Program-made: the position numbers and the translations under genes
The notes under the pieces: generated by a model
What the model was told of the DNA's origin: nothing
The model's input: only the letters and a program-made list of their open reading frames with translations
Database searches by the model: none
NCBI RefSeq assembly: GCF_000784835.1
Contig: NZ_JSFH01000002.1
Coordinates: 83,963-147,962, forward strand
Reading direction: 5' to 3'
Length of the DNA stretch: 64,000 nucleotides
DNA from: Thermotoga sp. Mc24
GTDB lineage: Bacteria; Thermotogota; Thermotogae; Thermotogales; Thermotogaceae
Shown here: positions 14,650 through 22,992 of the stretch, in pieces
Layout of the letters: the number at the start of each line of letters is the position of its first letter
Numbering within the stretch: the stretch's first letter is position 1

Positions 14650-15576
14650 TCACCAGTGATCTTCAAAAAGAGTAGGTTTGCTGAGAATATCCTTTACTCT
14701 CTCTTCGGCCTTTTTTACGTATTCGGGATTTATCTCTATTCCAACAAAATGCCGCCCTGTTTTAACGGCAGCTACACATGTTGTCCCTACACCGGCAAAA
14801 GGATCGAGAACAACATCTCCTTTAAAGGTGTAGAGCTGTATACAACGGTAGGGAAGTTCTTCAGGGAAGGGAGCAGGATGTCCTACTCTCTTAGCTGACT
14901 CTGGGGGAAACTTCCAAACACTCCTTGTGAATTCTAAAAATTCTTCTCTTGTTATTGTTGATTCTACTTCTCTATCACTGGGTTTTCTTCGCTTTAGATC
15001 TCCTTTACTCATTACAATGATATACTCGTGTTGATCCCTTAGCACAGGATTCACAGGCGACATCCACGAACCCCATGCAGTCGAAGAACCGCTCACCGCT
15101 TCTCCTTTGTCCCAAATGATCTCTCCACGTATCAAAAAGCCTATCTTTTCAAACAAATGGATGAGATACGCATGGAGCGGAATGTAAGGTTTTCTTCCAA
15201 GATTTGCTACATTGAAACAGACTCTTCCACCCCAGACGAGAATCCTGTACACTTCCTTCATGACCTCTTCTATGAATTCAAGGTATTCATCAAGAGTCAT
15301 GTCTTCATCGTATTCTTTCCCTACATTGTACGGAGGTGAAGTTACCATGAGATGTATCGAACGATCAGGTATTTTTTTCAGAACTTCTCTGGCATCTCCC
15401 TCAATGACTTTGTCTAAGAGATTTTCAGGAAGTGGGTTCTCGATGAAATCTTCCTCTGAAGGTTTTGGAAGGGAAAAGTTGGAATAGATCGCTCTACTAT
15501 AAAATGGAGACGAATCGTGGCTTTCCCTGCCTTTTACTCCAAACGAACTGGTTCTTGTTGATCTTCTTCTCTTCAC
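14650..15576 (-). CDS. DNA methyltransferase, N4-cytosine/N6-adenine type
   Basis: 308 aa from a GTG at 15576 with AGGGGATGA upstream. The frame is open to 15729, but that extension translates the tRNA-Thr gene and is rejected. Motif IV TSPPYN (residues 79-84) comes first, and motif I DPFAGVGTT (from residue 258) near the C-terminus, the circular order of the beta class. TSPPY allows either m4C or m6A. It sits behind tRNA-Thr and faces the nuclease-like gene. Most likely the modification half of a type II system or a solitary methyltransferase. Confidence 0.85.
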   Translation of the reverse strand: MKRRRSTRTSSFGVKGRESHDSSPFYSRAIYSNFSLPKPSEEDFIENPLPENLLDKVIEGDAREVLKKIPDRSIHLMVTSPPYNVGKEYDEDMTLDEYLEFIEEVMKEVYRILVWGGRVCFNVANLGRKPYIPLHAYLIHLFEKIGFLIRGEIIWDKGEAVSGSSTAWGSWMSPVNPVLRDQHEYIIVMSKGDLKRRKPSDREVESTITREEFLEFTRSVWKFPPESAKRVGHPAPFPEELPYRCIQLYTFKGDVVLDPFAGVGTTCVAAVKTGRHFVGIEINPEYVKKAEERVKDILSKPTLFEDHW

Positions 15577-15609
15577 AATGTCATCCCCTGGGGATAGGAA
15601 AATAGAAAA

Positions 15610-15686
15610 TGGAGCAGGCGGTGGGACTCGAACCCACACCCTCCGCCTTACCAAGGCGGCGCTCCACCGCTTGAAGCTACGCCTGC
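15610..15686 (-). tRNA. tRNA-Thr (anticodon GGT)
   Basis: Minus-strand cloverleaf: acceptor GCAGGCG/CGCCTGC, D stem GCTT/GAGC with GCGGTG in the loop, anticodon stem CCGCC/GGCGG around loop TTGGTAA (anticodon GGT), T stem GTGGG/CCCAC with TTCGAGT loop, discriminator T and an encoded CCA (15612-15610). It decodes ACC/ACU. Confidence 0.95.
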
Positions 15687-15700
15687 TCGCCTCTGTGGTT

Positions 15701-15729
15701 ATTTTAACACACGAACCTTTTCTATTCAA
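15701..15729 (-). promoter_or_regulatory. Promoter of tRNA-Thr (and probably the methyltransferase)
   Basis: -35 TTGAAT (15729-15724), 17-nt spacer, -10 TAAAAT (15706-15701) on the minus strand. There is no T-tract terminator between the tRNA and the methyltransferase start 33 bases later. Confidence 0.75.
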
Positions 15730-16709
15730 GATATTTCCTGATAACCCTTTTCTTTCAAAATTCGGATCACTTCTTTATTCACCACGTACCTTGGTATTCT
15801 ACCTTTGAAGAAATCCACAATAGATTGGGCGGCCATCATGTTCATTCTGAAGATGGCTTCCTTTGTGTGTGCACCTATATGCGCCGTGGTGATGAGATTG
15901 GGACATTCGAAAAGAGGTGAATTGGTATCTGGAGGTTCTTCAGAAAAGACGTCCAAGGCTGCACCCGCTATTCTTCCTTCTTTCAAAGCTTTCACAAGCG
16001 CTTCTTCATCCACCAGCTCTCCGCGGGAGGTGTTGATCAAAAAAGCAGATTTCTTCATGAGTGAAAGTTCTCTTTCTCCTATCATGTTCTTTGTGCTTTC
16101 GTTCAGCGGAACATGGAGTGAGACGAAATCGCTTTCCTTCAAAAGCTGTTCCAGATCATCAACAGGGGTGGCTTCCAGTAATCTAACACTATCTTTGCTC
16201 ACGTAAGGATCGTAGACCAGTACGTTCATTCCAAGGCAGACAGCCTTTTTAACCACTTCTCTTCCTATCGAGCCAAACCCCACCATACCCAGTATTTTTC
16301 CAGAAACTTCCTGTCCCACCGTTCCTTCCCATCTTCTTTCGAGAAACAGTTTGTTATGAGCCCATACAAGTCCCCTACTCAGTGCGAAGATGAAAGCGAT
16401 TGTAAGTTCCGCAACAGAAAGGGAATTCGCACCGGCTGTGATGGTAACGGGAATACCTTTCTTCGTGGCAGCTTCCAAATCTATGTTGTCCACTCCCACA
16501 CCGTGCTTTGCTATGATCTTGAGACTGGAGTTTTCTACCATTTCCGCTGTTAGAGGGTTTGTCCCCACGATCAAAGCATCTGCTTCTCTCAAGACATCGG
16601 GGTCTATAGTATCAGACCTTATTATTTCGAAACCTTCCTTTCTGAGGAATTCGACAGGTTCCTGAGAGTACTTTCCGAAGGTTCGTGTCACGATCAATAT
16701 TTTTTTCAT
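15726..16709 (-). CDS. D-isomer 2-hydroxyacid dehydrogenase (phosphoglycerate dehydrogenase-like)
   Basis: 327 aa. Contains the NAD-binding GMVGFGSIGREV fold, the substrate Arg in NTSRGELVDE, the catalytic Glu and the His in TAHIGAHTKEA. No C-terminal ACT domain, so it is the short type. The family oxidises D-2-hydroxyacids, including 3-phosphoglycerate and various sugar acids. It is the last gene of the TRAP transporter operon, after the RpiR regulator, which favours catabolism of an imported hydroxy- or keto-acid over serine biosynthesis; both remain possible. Confidence 0.82.
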   Translation of the reverse strand: MKKILIVTRTFGKYSQEPVEFLRKEGFEIIRSDTIDPDVLREADALIVGTNPLTAEMVENSSLKIIAKHGVGVDNIDLEAATKKGIPVTITAGANSLSVAELTIAFIFALSRGLVWAHNKLFLERRWEGTVGQEVSGKILGMVGFGSIGREVVKKAVCLGMNVLVYDPYVSKDSVRLLEATPVDDLEQLLKESDFVSLHVPLNESTKNMIGERELSLMKKSAFLINTSRGELVDEEALVKALKEGRIAGAALDVFSEEPPDTNSPLFECPNLITTAHIGAHTKEAIFRMNMMAAQSIVDFFKGRIPRYVVNKEVIRILKEKGYQEIS

Positions 16710-16726
16710 ATCTTCCCCCTCCAGGT

Positions 16727-17569
16727 TCAGTACTTCAATTCTGAGACTGCGAGTCTACTCTTGTTGAGATTTTCTATTGCCCTTGGATCTCTTGCTGCTA
16801 AGAGTGTGTATATCGTGTCAAGAATCACAAGCTGGACTATCCTCGAAGTCATTGCATCGGTTCTTATTTTCGTTTCTTTCGTATTGGTGGCAAGAACAAC
16901 ATCTGAGTACTTCGCGAGCGTGGATTTTCTGTTTCCTGTGATTGTAACAACTGGCATTTTCATTTCTTTCGCTTTCTTAGCGAAGTTCACCACGGAGATC
17001 GTTTCTCCAGTGTGCGATATGGCAACCAGCAGATCGCTTGGTGAGGCTGTGGCAAGAATGGCTGCTATGATGTGTTCATCGTTGGAAAACAGACAGTTTT
17101 TTCCAATTCTTGTGAATTTATGAAACGCATCGAAGGCAACGGCGGCCGAAGCTGCAAAACCAATGAATATGATCCTCTGAGCGTTTTTGAACAGATCGAC
17201 GGTTCTTTCAATGGAATCGATATCCAGCCAGTTCAGTGTGTCTAGAATGGCTCTCACCGTTGCTTTGAATATCTTTTCCGTGATGGTTTTCGTATCGTCC
17301 TCACTTGAGACATCTTCGTAGACGATCTCGAGCGGTGCCCTGGAGATACTCTGGGCTAAAAGCACCTTGAACTGCTGAAAGCTGTTTAACCCCAGTTTTT
17401 TGTAAAACTTCACGACGGAAGCTTCACTTTTTACACCGGCTTTCATGCTGAGATCACTGATGGAGCTTTCTATGATACTCCTCGGATCTGCCAGAACGAC
17501 ATCTGCGATTTGTTTTTCCGCATTCGTGAACTCATCGTATTTTTCCTTTATCCTCTGAATAACATCCAC
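16727..17569 (-). CDS. RpiR/MurR-family transcriptional regulator
   Basis: 280 aa. N-terminal HTH_6 domain (about 1-77) with MKAGVKSEASVVKFYKKLGLNSFQQFK recognition region, then a SIS sugar-phosphate-binding domain (about 110-250) with IGFAASAAVAFDAFHKF and ISHTGETISVVNFAKKAKE. GTG start at 17569 with GAGGAGGT upstream. RpiR proteins sense a phosphosugar or acid intermediate. It lies inside the TRAP operon and probably controls it; the target site is not certain. Confidence 0.88.
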   Translation of the reverse strand: MDVIQRIKEKYDEFTNAEKQIADVVLADPRSIIESSISDLSMKAGVKSEASVVKFYKKLGLNSFQQFKVLLAQSISRAPLEIVYEDVSSEDDTKTITEKIFKATVRAILDTLNWLDIDSIERTVDLFKNAQRIIFIGFAASAAVAFDAFHKFTRIGKNCLFSNDEHIIAAILATASPSDLLVAISHTGETISVVNFAKKAKEMKMPVVTITGNRKSTLAKYSDVVLATNTKETKIRTDAMTSRIVQLVILDTIYTLLAARDPRAIENLNKSRLAVSELKY

Positions 17570-17581
17570 ACTAAGACCTCC

Positions 17582-18337
17582 TCACACAGCGGTAGAACCT
17601 CCATCTATGTTTATGATACTGCCCGTCATAAATCCGGCTTCGTCACACGCTGCAAAGAGGATCGCGAAGGCGATTTCCTCCTCTTTTCCCAGTCTCTTCA
17701 TAGGGATCCTGGAGGTCATTTTTTTCAGGAGTTCTTCTGGATTTGGAGAAGCCTTCACCCTCGCCATGAGTCCCTCAGACTGAGTGGTACCCGGGCACAC
17801 CGCGTTGACCCTGATTCCATAATCGACGTAATCGACGGCAAGAGATCTTGTAAGTCCCAGGAGTGCAGCTTTTGAAACACTGTAGACACACCTTCTTGGA
17901 ATTCCTATGAGTCCTGCTTCGGAGGAAACGTTTACAATGACTCCTCCGCCTTGCTTTTTCATCTGCTCAACGGCATATTTTGAGAGAAGAAAAGGCCCTT
18001 TGACATTCACAGCCATTGTTTTATCAAAATCTTCCTCCGAAGTCTCTTCTATGTTTCCATAAGGTACGATGCCAGCGTTGTTCACCAGGATGTCGAGCCT
18101 TCCGAACGTTTCCACCGTTTTCTTCACTATCTGTTCTGCATCTTTCGCTACATCTCCGAAGATAAACGCAGCTTCTCCTCCCATGCTCTTTATCAGCTCC
18201 ACAGTTTCTTTTCCTTTTTCTTCAGAGATATCGTTGATCGCTACTTTTGCCCCTCTTTCTGCGAACATAACGGCTGCTTTCTTTCCAATACCGGAACCTG
18301 CTCCTGTTATTAAAACCACTTTTCCCTGGAAATTCAT
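17582..18337 (-). CDS. Short-chain dehydrogenase/reductase
   Basis: 251 aa, classical SDR: TGAGSGIGKKAA cofactor loop near residues 10-21, NNAGIVPYG, active-site Ser (NVSSEAG), and YSVSKAA (Tyr-x3-Lys). The Asp after the second beta strand region (INDISEE) favours NAD(H). Downstream of the TRAP membrane genes in the same operon, so it likely oxidises the imported compound. Substrate unknown. Confidence 0.88.
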   Translation of the reverse strand: MNFQGKVVLITGAGSGIGKKAAVMFAERGAKVAINDISEEKGKETVELIKSMGGEAAFIFGDVAKDAEQIVKKTVETFGRLDILVNNAGIVPYGNIEETSEEDFDKTMAVNVKGPFLLSKYAVEQMKKQGGGVIVNVSSEAGLIGIPRRCVYSVSKAALLGLTRSLAVDYVDYGIRVNAVCPGTTQSEGLMARVKASPNPEELLKKMTSRIPMKRLGKEEEIAFAILFAACDEAGFMTGSIINIDGGSTAV

Positions 18338-18352
18338 ATCTCTGCTCCCTCC

Positions 18353-19636
18353 TCATCCAAAGATGAGATTCGGAATGAACAATACGATCTGTGGGAAGAA
18401 GATGACTATAAGTATCGCCAGTATCGTCACAAACAAGAAAGGCCAGGATGCCTGTATGTACTCTTCCATAGTCGCATCGAGTACCGAGCAACCTGCGTAC
18501 ATAGAAGCACCTACAGGAGGTGTCTGGTTACCCATAGCAGCGGATAAAATGAATACCAGACCGAAGTGAACTGGATCTATTCCCACCTGTTCTGCCACAG
18601 GAAGCAAGATTGCCGTGAGCATGAGAATCAAAGCCGTTGCATCGACAAACAGACCGGCAAAAACCAAGAATAAAGAGATCATTATCATCAGAACGTTTGG
18701 ATTGGAAGATATTCCCAGGAGAAATTCCGCGAGCTTTTCCGGTATTCTTTCCCAGATCATACCGTAACCGAAAATTGTAGACATCGAAAGTATGAACATC
18801 ACACTCCCGATATCACCAAGAGAATTCTCCAGGGTTTCCCAGTAAAAGGTTTTGAGAGACATCTCTCTGTGTATTATGAATCCCACCAGCATTCCGTACA
18901 AAACCGCGAAGGAACCAACCTCTGAAGGGGTAAAGATACCGCCTCTCAGACCCACAATCAGCAAAACCGGAAACATAAGAGCCCAGATGCTCTTTCCCAG
19001 AGATCTGAAAACTTCATTTACCGGTGCTCGTCTCTCTCGTTCGGGTGCAAGGTTCAATCTTTTAGCAACAAACCATATGGTGATCATGTACACGATCATC
19101 AAAAGAAGACCGGGTCCTATTCCTGCCGCGAAGAGCCTTCCTATAGAGACCTGACCGATCGTACCGTAAATGATGAAAGCGATACCAGGGGGAATGATCG
19201 GGGTGATCAGAGACGTCCAGACATTCACGGCAACTGCGAAACCTCTTGGATAACCTCGTTTGAGCATCTCTGGACCGAGCATCCTTGTTTCCATAGCTGC
19301 GTCTGCAATACTGGATCCGGAAACTCCTCCCATCAACGTGGAAAGAACAGCTGAAACCTGACCGAGTCCTCCTCTCATGTGACCAACGAGGGTGGAGGCA
19401 AAATCGAGGAGTCTTCTCGTCACTCCAGCAGAATTCATCACATTTCCAGCCACAATGAACATGGGAATAGCAAGCAACGTGAAATTCACCGTTTGAGAAA
19501 GCAGTCTCTGTATCGGAATGGTGATAGGTAGTTCAGGATGTTGGAGAAACCAGAGAAACCCGGATATTCCTATAGCAAAGGCAACAGGCATTCCAAGCAT
19601 CAGAAAAACAGCAAAGGCGATGAGAACTATGATCAT
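18353..19636 (-). CDS. dctM: TRAP transporter large membrane subunit
   Basis: 427 aa with about twelve hydrophobic segments; motifs such as LMGGVSGSSIADAAMETRMLGPEMLKRGY-type and ITPIIPPGIAFIIYG are diagnostic of DctM. It carries the sodium-coupled substrate pathway. One base separates it from dctQ. Confidence 0.95.
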   Translation of the reverse strand: MIIVLIAFAVFLMLGMPVAFAIGISGFLWFLQHPELPITIPIQRLLSQTVNFTLLAIPMFIVAGNVMNSAGVTRRLLDFASTLVGHMRGGLGQVSAVLSTLMGGVSGSSIADAAMETRMLGPEMLKRGYPRGFAVAVNVWTSLITPIIPPGIAFIIYGTIGQVSIGRLFAAGIGPGLLLMIVYMITIWFVAKRLNLAPERERRAPVNEVFRSLGKSIWALMFPVLLIVGLRGGIFTPSEVGSFAVLYGMLVGFIIHREMSLKTFYWETLENSLGDIGSVMFILSMSTIFGYGMIWERIPEKLAEFLLGISSNPNVLMIMISLFLVFAGLFVDATALILMLTAILLPVAEQVGIDPVHFGLVFILSAAMGNQTPPVGASMYAGCSVLDATMEEYIQASWPFLFVTILAILIVIFFPQIVLFIPNLIFG

Positions 19637-19637
19637 G

Positions 19638-20126
19638 TCATCTTTCCTCCTTCTTGTTGCCTCTGAATTCTCCTATCAGCTTCAGTACAGTTGTTCTGAA
19701 GAGCAGAATCGCACCAACAGGAACACTAAGTGTAACCCACGTGTAGCTAAAGTTCGGTATCCCTACGAAGGTTCTGTATCTTGTTTTATAGGAAAGATAA
19801 AAGCCCCACACAATGAGATAAACAATGAAGGCAAGAATGATAAGGTAATTCACTATTCTGATGATTTTCTGAGTTCTTTCGGAGAATTTCTTCACAAGTA
19901 TATCTACCGACATCATTTTGTTTTCACGCCAGGCTACATCGACTGCAAAGAAACAAGCCCAGGCAAAGAGAAAACTACTCATATCAACAGCCCAGTTTAT
20001 TGGATGCTTTAGAAATCTGGCAACCCCTGAAGCAAAGACAAGAACAATCATAGCCATAAGGAGAATCTTGGCGGCGTGCTTCTCAAACTTCAAAAGAATT
20101 TGGTCCACTTTTTTCACGTCTCTCAC
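19638..20126 (-). CDS. dctQ: TRAP transporter small membrane subunit
   Basis: 162 aa with four hydrophobic segments and the DctQ signature WAVDMSSFLFAWACFFAVDVAWRENKMMSVD-like region around residues 50-80. Forms the QM membrane complex with DctM in the inner membrane. It starts 59 bases after the binding-protein gene, across a hairpin. Confidence 0.93.
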   Translation of the reverse strand: MRDVKKVDQILLKFEKHAAKILLMAMIVLVFASGVARFLKHPINWAVDMSSFLFAWACFFAVDVAWRENKMMSVDILVKKFSERTQKIIRIVNYLIILAFIVYLIVWGFYLSYKTRYRTFVGIPNFSYTWVTLSVPVGAILLFRTTVLKLIGEFRGNKKEER

Positions 20127-20152
20127 CTCTGTCTGAATTAGAGTGAAAGAAA

Positions 20153-20174
20153 GCCCGACCCAGAAAGGGCCGGG
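20153..20174 (-). terminator. Partial terminator between dctP and dctQ
   Basis: Minus-strand hairpin CCCGGCCC (20174-20167), five-base loop, GGGTCGGG (20161-20154), followed by CTTTCTTTC. The poor T run suggests partial termination or 3' protection, which would favour high binding-protein levels relative to the membrane subunits. Confidence 0.6.
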
Positions 20175-20185
20175 TAAGTTAATAA

Positions 20186-21196
20186 TTACTCTCCCTTCAC
20201 TTCCTTGATCAGCTGGTTGAGGGCATTCTCAAGACCGAGATTTTTGTAAGCCTGTTTTGCCTTTTCCATGAAAGCCTCTTTGTCGATTTCAGAAGCTGGT
20301 ATCACTGCCATACCCTTTTCGATACACTTCTGTTTGTATTCTTCTTCGAGTTCTTTCATGATTTTGAGAGAGACTTCGATTCCCGCTTTGTCCATCTCTT
20401 CCTCAATAATCTTCTGATATTCCTTAGGCAGGCTGTTGAACCAGTCTGCGCTGACGATTTCGAAGTTGATGAGGAGGAAATGACCTGTTTCAGACATGTA
20501 CTTCAAAACTTCGTAGAGACCGCCGTTGTAAACATTTGCGTAGGTGAGTTCCGCTCCATCAACTGCTCTTGTCTGAACCGCTGTGTAGATCTCTCCGAAG
20601 TTGACAGCAACAGGGATAGCACCGAGAGATCTTATGGATTCCTGCCATGCTGGTGCACCGGGAGTTCTGATTCTCAAGCCATTCAGATCTTCCGGTTTCC
20701 TGATAGGTTTGTTTGTCACAAAGTGTCTGTAACCCTGCACCCAATAGAAGGAGAGAACTTTTATGCCGAATCTCTGTTCAAGTTCCTTCAACCACTTCTG
20801 CATTGTCGGAGACTGTTTGATCTTCTTCAGAACCTCAATTGCCTCTTCAGGAGTTTTTGCACCCATGAAGTCGATGAAGTATGCAAGATTCATGACACCG
20901 ATGTCTTTAACGTACATTCCAAGCCTCGCAGAGTCCGTGTTCCATCCCACAGGTGCTCCCATTCTGATCTGTTCGATGATGTCCTCTTCCACTCCGAGCT
21001 GAGAGCTCGGGAAAACCTCAATTCTAACGTCGCCGTTCGTTTTCTCTTCAACTGCTTTGGCCCATTTCAGAAACGCCTGATGGTACGGTTCACCTGGAGC
21101 AAGAACGTGTCCAAATCTCAGTGTGTACTTCGCGCCAAATACCGCTGACACCAAAAATACACCCAAGACTAGGATCAGAAGAAGCCTTCTACTCAT
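20186..21196 (-). CDS. dctP: TRAP transporter substrate-binding protein
   Basis: 336 aa with a signal peptide (hydrophobic residues 4-21, ending in VFGAK). DctP family: FGHVLAPGEPYHQA near the N-terminus, the substrate Arg in LNGLRIRTPG, and YTAVQTRAVDGAE. I recall the T. maritima counterpart (TM0322) having a solved structure forming tetramers; its ligand class is alpha-keto or hydroxy acids by family. First gene of the operon behind TTGACT-18-TAAAAT. Confidence 0.93.
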   Translation of the reverse strand: MSRRLLLILVLGVFLVSAVFGAKYTLRFGHVLAPGEPYHQAFLKWAKAVEEKTNGDVRIEVFPSSQLGVEEDIIEQIRMGAPVGWNTDSARLGMYVKDIGVMNLAYFIDFMGAKTPEEAIEVLKKIKQSPTMQKWLKELEQRFGIKVLSFYWVQGYRHFVTNKPIRKPEDLNGLRIRTPGAPAWQESIRSLGAIPVAVNFGEIYTAVQTRAVDGAELTYANVYNGGLYEVLKYMSETGHFLLINFEIVSADWFNSLPKEYQKIIEEEMDKAGIEVSLKIMKELEEEYKQKCIEKGMAVIPASEIDKEAFMEKAKQAYKNLGLENALNQLIKEVKGE

Positions 21197-21262
21197 TAAT
21201 CCACACCTCCTCGTTAAAAATATTTTTTTCTTATGACCATATAACCATATCTTTGCAAAAAA

Positions 21263-21292
21263 ATTTTATGTCTAAATCGAATTGGAAGTCAA
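21263..21292 (-). promoter_or_regulatory. Promoter of the TRAP operon
   Basis: -35 TTGACT (21292-21287), 18-nt spacer, -10 TAAAAT (21268-21263). Downstream, 21235-21251 has two close copies of ACCATAT (on the plus strand) that could be an operator for the RpiR protein. Confidence 0.65.
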
Positions 21293-21349
21293 TGGTTAAT
21301 ATTTTTGTTACATAACGTGGTGATAGGATACTGATGAGGAGGGGTTGAG

Positions 21350-21934
21350 ATGACAGCTTTTTCTTTTCTTGGAGATAAGTACCACGATCACGATCTCTTT
21401 CTGGAAACTTTGAAGTATGCCTTAAACTGTGAGATTAATGATCTTCGTCCTGAGGATTTCCCGGAGATCAGAAAACTCCCAGATCTTGTTGTCATAGGAC
21501 GATGGAACCTTCTCGATGATGAAACACCGTGGCTCAAAGAGGGAGACATCAAGATCCTGGAAGACTATGTGAGATCTGGAGGAAAACTCTTCGTCTGGCA
21601 CTCCGGCCTTGCACGTTTTCCAGAGAGTTACAACGGACTCGTTGGAGGAAGGTTCATCCACCATCCACCTCAGAAAAAAGTGAGATACTACGGCAAGGAC
21701 ATCGAATTTGAGTTTGTGGATGAACACTATTTTGTGGATCTGTATTCCGATGTAGAGATATTCCTCTGGAGCGAGTCGGACGATGGAACTTCCATTGCGG
21801 GCTGGAGAAGAAGATACCACAACGGAAAAATACTGGCCCTCACACCTGCTCACAGCGAGGGCCTGAAGGATCAGGTCTTTAGAGATTTTTTGAAAAAAGT
21901 TCTCAACACCTTTGTTAATCAGACTTCCTGGTAA
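21350..21934 (+). CDS. ThuA-like trehalose/sugar-utilisation domain protein
   Basis: 194 aa, ATG preceded by GAGGAGGGGTTGAG. The order of elements (early SFLGDKYHDH, a LPDLVVIG strand, DYVRSGGKLFVWHSG, VGGRFIHHPPQ and a late ALTPAHSEG) fits the ThuA-like class I glutamine amidotransferase-like fold. Members are linked to trehalose or other sugar utilisation, without a proven reaction. It is divergent from the TRAP operon and its 3' end overlaps that of the CopZ-like gene by 16 bases. A functional link to the TRAP operon is only suggested by the shared intergenic region. Confidence 0.72.
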   Translation: MTAFSFLGDKYHDHDLFLETLKYALNCEINDLRPEDFPEIRKLPDLVVIGRWNLLDDETPWLKEGDIKILEDYVRSGGKLFVWHSGLARFPESYNGLVGGRFIHHPPQKKVRYYGKDIEFEFVDEHYFVDLYSDVEIFLWSESDDGTSIAGWRRRYHNGKILALTPAHSEGLKDQVFRDFLKKVLNTFVNQTSW

Positions 21935-22122
21935 CTCTCCACCGGATAGTCGATCTCCTCGAGTTTCTTCAGAACACTGTCCAGATTTTCCGTTTCAACG
22001 ACCACCTTTTTCTCTTCCACACTCACCTCGTAGTTTTTAACACCCAATTCTTCCAGCGCCTTCGAAATTCTCATTTTGCAGTGATTGCAGGAAATATCTG
22101 GAACATAGAGAACGTACCTCAT
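21919..22122 (-). CDS. Heavy-metal-associated (CopZ-like) metallochaperone
   Basis: 67 aa, one ferredoxin-like HMA domain with the metal motif SCNHC near residues 11-15 in place of the usual M-x-C-x-x-C. It binds Cu(I) or a similar soft metal and could deliver it to the P-type ATPase encoded upstream. Last gene of the copper/redox operon. Confidence 0.88.
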   Translation of the reverse strand: MRYVLYVPDISCNHCKMRISKALEELGVKNYEVSVEEKKVVVETENLDSVLKKLEEIDYPVESYQEV

Positions 22123-22134
22123 GGCAGCACCTCC

Positions 22135-22401
22135 TCACAGAAACTGAGATTCTATCTCTTTTATTATCCTCTCTTCCTCGTTGATCTCTTCCACAACTCT
22201 GTTGAGATCTTCCAGAACCTCTTCAACATCCAGGCCCTTCTTTTCACAGGCATCTTTCAAACTTTCCATCTTTGCACAGCAAGTATCAAAGCCGTATTTT
22301 CTGAGTGTCCTTTCCAGTCTCTCGTGGGCTTCCATGATCTCCTTGAGAGTGGAATCTTCTTTTATCTTCTCAACCACTTTCCTCACCTCCTTTTCTGGCA
22401 A
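22135..22401 (-). CDS. ScdA/RIC N-terminal-like helical protein
   Basis: 88 aa. The centre reads FDTCCAKMESLKDACEKKGLDVEEVL, matching the pattern of the ScdA_N domain (two adjacent Cys, L-x-x-A-C-x-x-K-G-L-D) found at the N-terminus of iron-sulphur repair di-iron proteins. The hemerythrin-like C-terminal domain of those proteins is absent. Flanking parts are charged helices. It overlaps the methyltransferase gene by 32 bases. Role in metal or nitrosative stress is inferred. Confidence 0.65.
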   Translation of the reverse strand: MPEKEVRKVVEKIKEDSTLKEIMEAHERLERTLRKYGFDTCCAKMESLKDACEKKGLDVEEVLEDLNRVVEEINEEERIIKEIESQFL

Positions 22402-22992
22402 CTATCAAACGTACCACATCACCCAAGAGGTGTTTTTCTTCTTCGATCACAAATCCTGCTTTTTTTATGTTATCAACCGTTTTTCTGAGCATGCTCGTTC
22501 CCCAAAGAAGTTTCGTGAAGATGTGCATCAAAAACAAAATCACGTTAACGTACCATTTTCTGCTTCTCATGTGTTCGAGAAAAACGGCTTTTCCAGAAGG
22601 TCTGAGAACTCTGTGAACTTCCTTCAAACCTTTCACAGGATCAGGCACTGTGCAGAAAACGAACGTAGAAACAGCACAGTCGTACTCTCCGTCTGAAAAA
22701 GGAAGATTCTGAACGTCCGCTCTCAACAACTTCACCTTTTTTCTGGAAACTTTTTTAACCTTTCCTGACACACCCTGAGCATTCCTTCACTGATATCTAC
22801 ACCCACGACGTTCATATCGTCCGAATAGTACGGAACGTTCTTTCCGGTGCCGATACCAACTTCCAATATTTTCTTCTCTTCTACTCTTTTGAAGAGTTCT
22901 TCACGAAACCGTGAGAAAAATTTTTTCTCGATAAAACTTTCGAACTTATCGTACAGTGCTGCAAATCTGTCGTACTTTCTCTCAACACTCAC
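22370..22992 (-). pseudogene. UbiE-type SAM methyltransferase, split by a frameshift
   Basis: Two frames together make one class I methyltransferase. The first (22992-22732) has the AdoMet loop LEVGIGTGKNVPYY and VVGVDISEGML; the second (22771-22370) carries LLRADVQNLPFSDGEYDCAVSTF and the LRPSGKAVF region. The break is at a run of six As on the coding strand (22742-22737). A seventh A would restore the frame to a protein of about 206 aa. It may be a true loss, a homopolymer sequencing error, or be rescued by slippage. It starts with GTG overlapping the ATPase stop and resembles arsenite or small-molecule methyltransferases. Confidence 0.75.

Noticed and set aside
15577..15729. N-terminal extension of the DNA methyltransferase
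   Set aside because: These codons are the tRNA-Thr gene and its promoter; a GTG with a ribosome site follows at 15576.
22370..22992. Programmed -1 frameshift in the methyltransferase gene
   Set aside because: No classic X-XXY-YYZ site in the right frame and no clear stimulatory stem; a simple indel in an A run is the more economical explanation, though slippage is not excluded.
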